Below are positions 57,415 through 64,000 of a stretch of DNA of 64,000 bases, piece by piece. Origin of the DNA: Rotaria sp. Silwood1 (taxonomy: Eukaryota; Rotifera; Eurotatoria; Philodinida; Philodinidae). The stretch spans positions 1-64,000 of the forward strand of contig CAJNOP010000335.1 in the NCBI GenBank assembly GCA_905250075.1. Reading direction: 5' to 3'. The translations under genes were made by a program, and so were the position numbers. How positions within the stretch are numbered: position 1 is the stretch's first letter; every line of letters starts with the position of its first letter. The notes under the pieces were generated by a model. The model saw only the letters and a program-made list of their open reading frames with translations, did not search any database and was not told the origin of the DNA.

Positions 57415-60277
57415 AAATTTCTTTTGTTTTTATGCATTTTCCTAACTAATAATTGTCACATGTGATCTAGCTATTTTCTGTTGTCTAATTATATTCGAGT
57501 TGACAACGAACTGTCGCATGACAAACTTGAATAATTACTAGTTACCATTATGTGTACGAAACGTTCTCTCGTACTCTATTTTTCGTTGATCGAAACTATT
57601 CGTAAGTGTAGATGCGTTGTTAAACTTAACTGACGACTCATATACACAATAACATTATCTCGTAAAATTTCTATCAATTCGTTTATCATTCAACATTGGT
57701 GACGAGAGAAAACATTTGCACTTTGTTGAAAGTTTGAATTAACACCGCAAAAGTAATTGCTCTTAAGTGAAGCACTCTGAATGTCGTACACAACGTGACA
57801 AATCTGCAACGAACTATTGTTCATCTCGCTGAATCGAAATATTTGCTCAAGTGTTTCGTATAAGAAAGGTAGAGAATGAGGATGTTTATTTTCAAAAAAC
57901 TTAGTTTCACATTAGATTGAAGATTCCAACGAGTTCTTCTCAAACGGACACAAAAATAAGTCATTGAACACCGAATGTGTTTGATCATAAAGTTACAGAA
58001 AGTAAATATTCCATTAGTCTTCTCTTCGCAAGATATGAGAGATTATAACAAGAGAATCTTCAAAGACAATTACCTTATATTTCTGCTTGTTTTGCACAAT
58101 ATCTTGGCAATTTCCTATGGAATATACTATTGAATCCAAAAAAAAAGGAATCAAAGAAGTTGAATATTTAATTAGGTTTTTCATTTAACTCCCAAGGATG
58201 AAGAATCATATGAAAAAATTATTCGTTTATCTTAATGCTGATAGAAATTTCCGATTTCGTCTCAGTGCAAGTCACACTTGTGGACATCAGAAGTAACTTT
58301 TCTGTCAAGTTCATAAGCAAATAGTAGTGTCAATATCTTGTTCAGTGTGTTCGATTTATGCTTATATTTCTTTGTGTCAGAGTTCCAATTTTGAATCGAT
58401 GGATAACTATTGGAAAAGTGCTATCTACTATTATAAAAATGTATTCATGGTCATTTTCATTCAATATGAATCTTATTTTCCCAATTGAAAAGGTTCTCGT
58501 GGAATTGAGTTTCAATGTTGAAACTTCACATCGAACGATAAAATGCTTTGCTCACATGTTTACTATGGTCAAAAATTGTATCGAATTGCATATGAATAAT
58601 TTGTCTAGGAAACTTGTGAATCGTTTCAATCTTCTAATAGTCAACTAATGTCTTTGAATCGTGTATAATTATTCAATACTACGTCGCCGTTTCGATTAGA
58701 GCTTGTCAGTGAAACAAATATGTACTATATCTATTGTTTAAAAACCGAACGAACGTCGTTACTCGATCCAAAAAATTCCAGGAAAATCATTGAGAAAAAA
58801 TATAGAATATCTCATGATAACTGTTGTTTGATCATGTTGCTAGGTATCTTTTGAAGAATAAGAATAATATTCAAAACAAAAATACTTTAATGTCAAAGCG
58901 ATTTAATTCCAAATATACTATTCACTTTTTTCTCTATTTGCTGAATATTTTACTAAAAAGTAGTACTATTTATAAACAAAATCATTGTTTGTTTTAATGA
59001 TTATTATATTTCATTTCATTATAGTCCCTTAGCCGGCATAGTTTTTTTTATCATAAAAGAAAATGACGGTTGTTTTAAGTATTACATGGAGACATAATAC
59101 TTTGCAATCAAGAAAAATTGTTATTTTTTTCTAGTAGAGTCGACAATTTTTTTTTTTGCGTTCTGTTAGAAACAAATTATTACACTCTCTCAAAATATCT
59201 GTTGCATGCTTCTAAATATTGGTTGCCTCAGACTAACCTTGACGATAGGCATCTAACAAAATAAAATGCAGCCATGACAATAGAGAGAAAATGACGAATC
59301 CATGTAATTGATTTGAAAGCTTTGGAATTGACGACAACTAGCAGGAAAAACAGTTTAATTTTCTTTTTTAGCTATGTTGCTAATTGATTTCAATAAAATA
59401 CGAAATAGATAATTGAATATGAACCAGTTATGCTTGAAATGTTTTTGATGTTGAATGTCGACTAGTCATCGAAAACAAATATGGCGACAAATTAATAATA
59501 TATTATATCTTATAGAAAATCTTTTTTGATGTGTTCATTTATAATTCTAAGACATGTCATCTTTGATCATATTTCATGTCTCTCACGCCTAAAGAGTTGT
59601 TAAAGAACACTAATAAACACTCGTTTTTATTTCTTTATCTTTCTTTTCTAGTATGCATACCCACTTTTATAAACATCTAGATCAATCTTTTTTTCTTCTT
59701 TCTATTTTGTCCGTGAGAATTTATTCAAGTTTTCAGTCTTTTCTATCGCTCTAAATTTATTTATGTGTAGTTTGAAAGAACATATTCGACATCATTTTCT
59801 TGATTTAGTTCATTCTTTATGTTGCTACTTTCTCTATCTCATTTGTATCAGTGGGCGTCTTTTGAGTGATATATCAATAACTGAACATTTTCTTAATAAA
59901 TCGGTTGATTAATTAGAGAAAATTTTCTCTTTTTGTTCAAAATATCGATGTAGAGAGCGACTTCTGTAACGCTAGAGTTTTTTTAAATTTCTTTCTGCAT
60001 CCATAGAGTTCATTTGCTAGAAATTATTTTCTATCGCATATCACACACATGTGTTGCACTTGAAAAAGAACACTTCAAAATTCTAGAGAAAATAGATTGC
60101 ATTTAAATTGCTCGACGACAGTAAGACCACCGGATGCAATGCAATTTAATTGCTTTCTTGCTATGAAAAGTATATTATAAGCATCTCACCTTCGTTTCAT
60201 TTTCTTTTTTTTTCTACGTTTACTCTACACCGCTCAAACTCATTGACATTATAACCAGTCAAATAAATATTAGGAAG
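57415..60277. other. Intergenic, nothing firm
   Basis: The frame at 58358-58648 (+) is the only sizable one, and the overlapping next frame looks equally protein-like but has stops (SHVYYGQKLYRIAYE). I cannot support a gene. TATA-like TATATTATAAG at about 60169-60180 probably serves the small gene at 60278. Confidence 0.35.
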
Positions 60278-60460
60278 ATGGGCAACTGCAGTGGAGTTCT
60301 TCCAACAGGACACGGATCACATGGAAATCATCCTCACGGAGGTCCACCTGGTCAGACACGTAAACATTCTCATGATGAAGGACGACGTGGCAGTGGTGAC
60401 AGCCATGGAAAAGGCGGTGGACAAGGACATGGACACGGACACGGAAATAAAAACCATTGA
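60278..60460 (+). CDS. Small Gly/His-rich protein, 60 aa, putative lipid-anchored
   Basis: A single exon. The protein begins MGNCSG, which fits N-myristoylation of Gly2 plus palmitoylation of Cys4. The rest is HGSHGNHPHGGPPGQTRKHS, then basic/Gly-rich repeats ending GQGHGHGHGNKNH. Histidine pairs could bind Ni, Zn or Cu. Supporting expression: a TATA-like box about 100 bp upstream, a pyrimidine-rich leader, and AATAAA at about 60568. Base composition is clearly more G-rich than the flanks. I know no family for it; small Gly/His-rich proteins often accompany stress or desiccation responses, which is only a suggestion. Confidence 0.6.
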   Translation: MGNCSGVLPTGHGSHGNHPHGGPPGQTRKHSHDEGRRGSGDSHGKGGGQGHGHGHGNKNH

Positions 60461-60904
60461 CATAAATGGTTTTCATTTTTCATAATGAACATTTACATTG
60501 AGTTTTCTGTTGAAGGAATATAGTTTCAAAAATTTTTCCTCATTATGGAATTTCTCCTGAATAGTTCAATAAAAGAAGTTCTTAAAAATCCATAGTAAGT
60601 CTATTTGGATGAGTAAAATAATGATTGTTATAGAGCCAATATTTCTCGATGGTTGTGGGTGTAGGTGCGTAAAGGGAAGACTCTCTCATGCACACTCTTT
60701 TCTGCATCAAACTCTTGCGGTGTATTATTTTCCTTTGTTGTTTTTATTGAGAAAAAATTATACAACTTCCATATTCCTAGTGATCGTAAGATGCAGAAAC
60801 AATCAGACATTCGATGATACTATATGAAAAGACGTTGACGAATGTATTGATACAGCAATAGATGATGCAAAATTTGTTGATATTTGAGGAATGGTGAATG
60901 TATG
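60461..60904. other. 3' flank of small gene; short telomere-like block
   Basis: GGTTGTGGGTGTAGGTGCG at 60650-60668 is telomere-like. The rest is unassigned. Confidence 0.4.
60650..60668 (+). repeat. Short telomere-like block
   Basis: GGTTGTGGGTGTAGGTGCG, G-rich strand. Confidence 0.45.
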
Positions 60905-63405
60905 GGTTGCTGTTGTAACAAGAATATCTTATTGACCTAGTTTGAATTGAGCCGGAGCTAAATCTCGACATTCTTGATATTTTCCACCCTAATAGAAATA
61001 CATTGAAAAAAAATCTCAATTCTTTTATAATAAAAAATCTATTAAAATAACTACGTACGTGTAATGTACATAGGCTATTTCCTTTTTCAGCTAAAACTTT
61101 AGTTAACACCACAACACCTTTTGATTAACAGATATAATAATACGTGGTTGAATGTGACGTTCAAAATTCAATTGAACCAATATAAACAGATGCTGGACGA
61201 CGAAGATATTTAGGACCTAAACGCTCAATAATTAGTGTTATTGTTGCTGTAAACATCATTGTTTGATGATATTTATCTTTTCAAGAAAAATCTCTTAATA
61301 CAGAAGAAAGAAGAAAATTTTGTTTGTCTTTTTCTTATCAAAATGTTTTTCTTTTACCCTGTATCTTCTGCAAGTTCATTATCTGACTTTTGATTTTGAA
61401 CTGGTAAATACTCAAGAATATATTTAATATCAGTCTCAAAACCTATATCAATGGTAATCAAAATTTAATAAGAGTCAATAGAAAAATACAGTGAAGTTTT
61501 CTTACCAATCATTCGGTCAGCTTCATTCACAACAACATAATCATATTGTTGCATGTTCAATAATGATTTTCAGATACATCAACAAGACGAGTTGGCTTAT
61601 CAATAACAATTTGACAAGCAAGACGAGGTGTAAAACCTTGTTCTTCACAAGATAAACCATCAATAATTGAGACAACAGTTATATTTAATGGCTAAAAAAA
61701 CGAAAAAACTATTCAATGTGTGCATTCAAATAAATATAAAATGCGTACTGTGCCGAATTTAACTACTTCCTCTTCTTCCATTTGTTGTGTTAATTCATGA
61801 GTTGGTGCTATAAGATCATGTGATCCATTATCAACATTAAGAGATCTTTGAAGAAAAAAATTTTATTCATTTCATCAATAAAAAAATTATCTTATCAGTC
61901 AACTGGTGGTGATAATTAATTTAACTGCTGTTATGCCAAAACCAGCTTTGCAATATCAATCACATTTCGATTTTGTAAATCAATTGGAATGTTGTTCCTA
62001 TAGAAGAAAACAATTAAAAACTGGTCAGCGCAGCTGCTTTGGAACCAAAATATTGAATTCATATGTGTTCTTTAGCTTCATTATACTAATGCAGAATAGG
62101 TTAAGTAGAAAATTTCTAGCATATTATTACTGTTTCATATTCTTGTCATTGACAATTCGAGAAACGCTTTGAAATGTTCCAAAACACTCTCCGTATTCTT
62201 GTTAATGTCATTCAGTGTTTTCTTTCCGTTGCTGAGGTACTGTAGAAAAGAAGTCTGAAGTCTGAAGTTTGTTGTCTTTGATTGACATGGAAGCGTACCA
62301 AATGATTATAGGAAGGAGAGGAAGTCGCAAAAACTTCGATTTAACCTCTTGAAGACGGGATTACTTTTGAGAAAAATGAAATTCCCCAAAGCTGTCACGT
62401 AATATATTTATTGGATGTAAGGATTATTCTCCCACGAAGAGAAAAGAAATATCAGAGCGATGAGAACAACCCAATCCCATAACCTGTGTTTTAAAAAATA
62501 CCAGAAAAATATCATAAAAGATATTCTAAAATCAGTTAAAAGGTGGTTCAGAACCAAACCACATATATGTGGTTCCCGTCCTCAGGTAGTTAAACTTCCA
62601 TTCACTATTTTTCTTAAAAATAACTATTTGTGACTTCAAGAATGTCTTTTTCAAGTCCAGCTTCATTTCATGATTATAATAGATATGAATTATTTTCACC
62701 TCTTGTTGTTATATTATAATCTTCTTTGAAAATATGCCAATCTCGATCAGTAATTACTTCTAAAGTTGTATCAGACCAATAACTTTCATCACAACAACAT
62801 TTTTCATCTTTTGCTGGATCACATTTAAGACGAGATCTAGAAAAATAATGAATGAAAATGAGTGTACTCTGTTTTTCAAATAAATTACCAAAAAATTTCG
62901 ATTGATGTCTTTTTGTTTATTAATATCAATATCAGCTAAATGATCACGATCAAAGAATTGTATTTAATATTTTTCTTTATAGATTGGATTATTATCTACA
63001 GCTGTGTCTTCACCAATATTCTAATCGAAAATAAATTTTTGTTTATTTAAACGGCAAACTTTACGTTTTTCTTTCTAGAGAAAATAAAAAAGAAACATAA
63101 AAAAAATTGATTTGAAAGAAGAAAATAATTTACATTAACAATGCCAAGATATCGTTCATTGATAGCTGTTTCTTTGGGTTCTTCATCAATATCTATAAAA
63201 GTCACAAGAAGAGAATTAATATAAATGAAAAGAATAGAACAAATATACAAGAATTACTCGAATTACTTGACCGATTTGTTTTATCGTCTTTTTCATCTGT
63301 TTTTTGTTTCAGTTTCCTTATTAAATGCAGCATATTTTTACGTAATTCTTAATTTCATTGATGAATAACTTCAGCTTCTGCTTTAGTTATAAGTTTAGAC
63401 TGAAA
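60905..63405 (-). pseudogene. DDX23: Pseudogene of spliceosomal DEAD-box helicase DDX23/PRP28
   Basis: Minus-strand exon remains, N- to C-terminal: about 63290-63405 (KLITKAEAE), 63134-63200 (ETAINERYLGIVN), about 62890-63073 (KRKVCRLNKQKFIFD, TAG, NIGEDTAVDNNPIYKEKY, TAA, ...DIDINKQK), about 62702-62837 ([19 protein letters not shown]), about 61900-62005 (NIPIDLQNRNVIDIAK, frameshift, AGFGITA), 61746-61850 (APTHELTQQMEEEEVKFG), 61506-61691 (ITVVSIIDGL, ... RLVDVSENHY, shift, YDYVVVNEADRMI), about 61150-61290 ([26 protein letters not shown]), about 61040-61125 (SVNQKGVVVLTKVL) and 60905-60990 (GGKYQECRDLAPAQF, TAA). These follow the order of PRP28 helicase motifs. Walker A GSGKT has become GFGIT, DEAD is NEAD, and PTREL is PTHEL. 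There are several stops and frameshifts; one exon and motif VI are missing. The gene is dead. Confidence 0.9.
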
Positions 63406-63475
63406 AATAAAAGAAAAAAAAATCGATGAATGTATCATATCTAATAATTATCGACATAAATATTATTAAATACTG

Positions 63476-63575
63476 NNNNNNNNNNNNNNNNNNNNNNNNN
63501 NNNNNNNNNNNNNNNNNNNNNNNNNNNNNNNNNNNNNNNNNNNNNNNNNNNNNNNNNNNNNNNNNNNNNNNNNNN
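63476..63575. other. Assembly gap (100 N)
   Basis: A run of exactly 100 N, the usual scaffold placeholder of unknown true length. The exon at 63576-63641 runs into it. Confidence 0.99.
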
Positions 63576-63773
63576 GATCAATGTTCTGTTGAGAATCGAT
63601 TATCATGCGCTTGAATCTAGTAATATCAACACATAGTTTGTCTATTATGAAAATAAAAACAAACGAAAGAAAGAAAAAATACGAAGAACAAAAAAAAAAA
63701 AGCGAAAATAATACGCTTACTGTTATACTTGTATGCTTGCTCAAAATATTGACTACCTTGTAAAGATGTCACG
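63576..63773 (-). CDS. Two exons of an unrecognised minus-strand gene cut by the gap
   Basis: Complement 63721-63773 and 63576-63641 join in phase 1 across a 79-nt intron (AACA|gtaagc ... aatag|ACAAA). They encode SLQGSQYFEQAYKYN then NKLCVDITRFKRMIIDSQQN ID, which looks like an alpha-helical domain. The frame continues into the N gap. The start is not visible. I do not recognise the protein. Whether it belongs to the DDX23-like pseudogene on the far side of the gap is unclear; the sequence does not resemble any PRP28 part I know. Confidence 0.4.
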
Positions 63774-64000
63774 CTTCATTGATAACAATAAGAAAGTCAA
63801 CATAAGAAAAAAAAACTGAGTATTTCGTTAACGACATAATCGTATTAAAACCAATTGAGATTGATAAGAAGGCAACACTCTTATATTTCAACATGATTCA
63901 GGTAGTAAGTATATTTTCTTATCATCATATATAAACTATTGATAAAATCATACAAAAAAGACTAAACAGAATCTGCAAATATAATTAAAAAAAAACGATA
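63774..64000. other. Unassigned window end
   Basis: Too short to call; it may hold the 5' part of the gene at 63576-63773. Confidence 0.3.

Noticed and set aside
58358..58648. 96-codon open frame, plus strand
   Set aside because: No recognisable domain; the neighbouring frame looks equally protein-like but contains stops, so neither can be preferred.
60270..60485. Overlapping frames on both strands at the Gly/His-rich gene
   Set aside because: The MGNCSG frame has the better start context and composition; the others are shadows.

Overview
The window reads as nuclear DNA of a small AT-rich animal, most likely a bdelloid rotifer (Rotaria or Adineta type). The reasons are: spliced genes with many GT-AG introns of about 45-70 nt; clear animal orthologues (FBXO8, the axonemal dynein light intermediate chain DNALI1, a claudin-like tetraspan, a DDX23/PRP28 relative); a bacterial-type citrulline/arginine-modifying hydrolase without introns; many decayed DNA transposons and foldback MITEs; and repeated short blocks of TGTGGG/CCCACA, which matches the telomere repeat type I recall for bdelloids. 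A 100-base N gap at 63476-63575 shows that this is a scaffold. All assignments come from reading; no database search was run.

Layout. 1-2.4 kb: nothing convincing. 2.4-3.95 kb: a two-exon gene with an ADP-ribosyltransferase-like C-terminal half. 5-8.3 kb: a coding fragment beside a telomere-like hairpin, a decayed Tc1/mariner element and a piggyBac-derived element with TTAA duplications. 8.7-11 kb: a claudin-like gene on the minus strand with a hAT-type MITE in its intron. 12-15.5 kb: a large foldback MITE between two small palindromic MITEs, a 400-bp head-to-head telomere-like block, and a hAT-like element. 16.2-16.9 kb: a broken gene whose intron has been tandemly multiplied. 17.3-20.3 kb: degenerate tandem repeats, including about 1.2 kb with a repeat period near 10 bp. 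22-27.5 kb: a cysteine-rich secreted-protein gene that is decaying at its 3' end, with a composite inverted repeat in its long intron.

29-45.6 kb is the gene-dense core: unrecognised minus-strand exons; a three-exon Ly6-like GPI-anchor-type gene whose second intron contains a complete antisense CtlX-type hydrolase; a hAT element with GGC-rich ends; a six-exon secreted carboxylesterase; a six-exon low-complexity protein (minus); DNALI1 (minus); and FBXO8 (plus).

47-60.5 kb is sparser: a possible small three-exon gene, a divergent dynein-light-chain (LC8-like) gene, a GH26 beta-mannanase-type gene with Thr/Ser linker exons and a mariner MITE 22 bp before its start codon, and a tiny Gly/His-rich single-exon gene. 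60.9-63.4 kb holds a heavily mutated DDX23/PRP28 helicase pseudogene on the minus strand, followed by the assembly gap and two exons of another minus-strand gene.

The genes do not form one pathway. Two are ciliary/dynein parts (DNALI1, LC8-like), two are secreted hydrolases (GH26, carboxylesterase), and three encode cell-surface or secreted proteins (claudin-like, Ly6-like, cysteine-rich). The mix of intact genes, broken copies and MITE debris looks like accessory or subterminal chromatin of a degenerate-tetraploid genome; that is inference.
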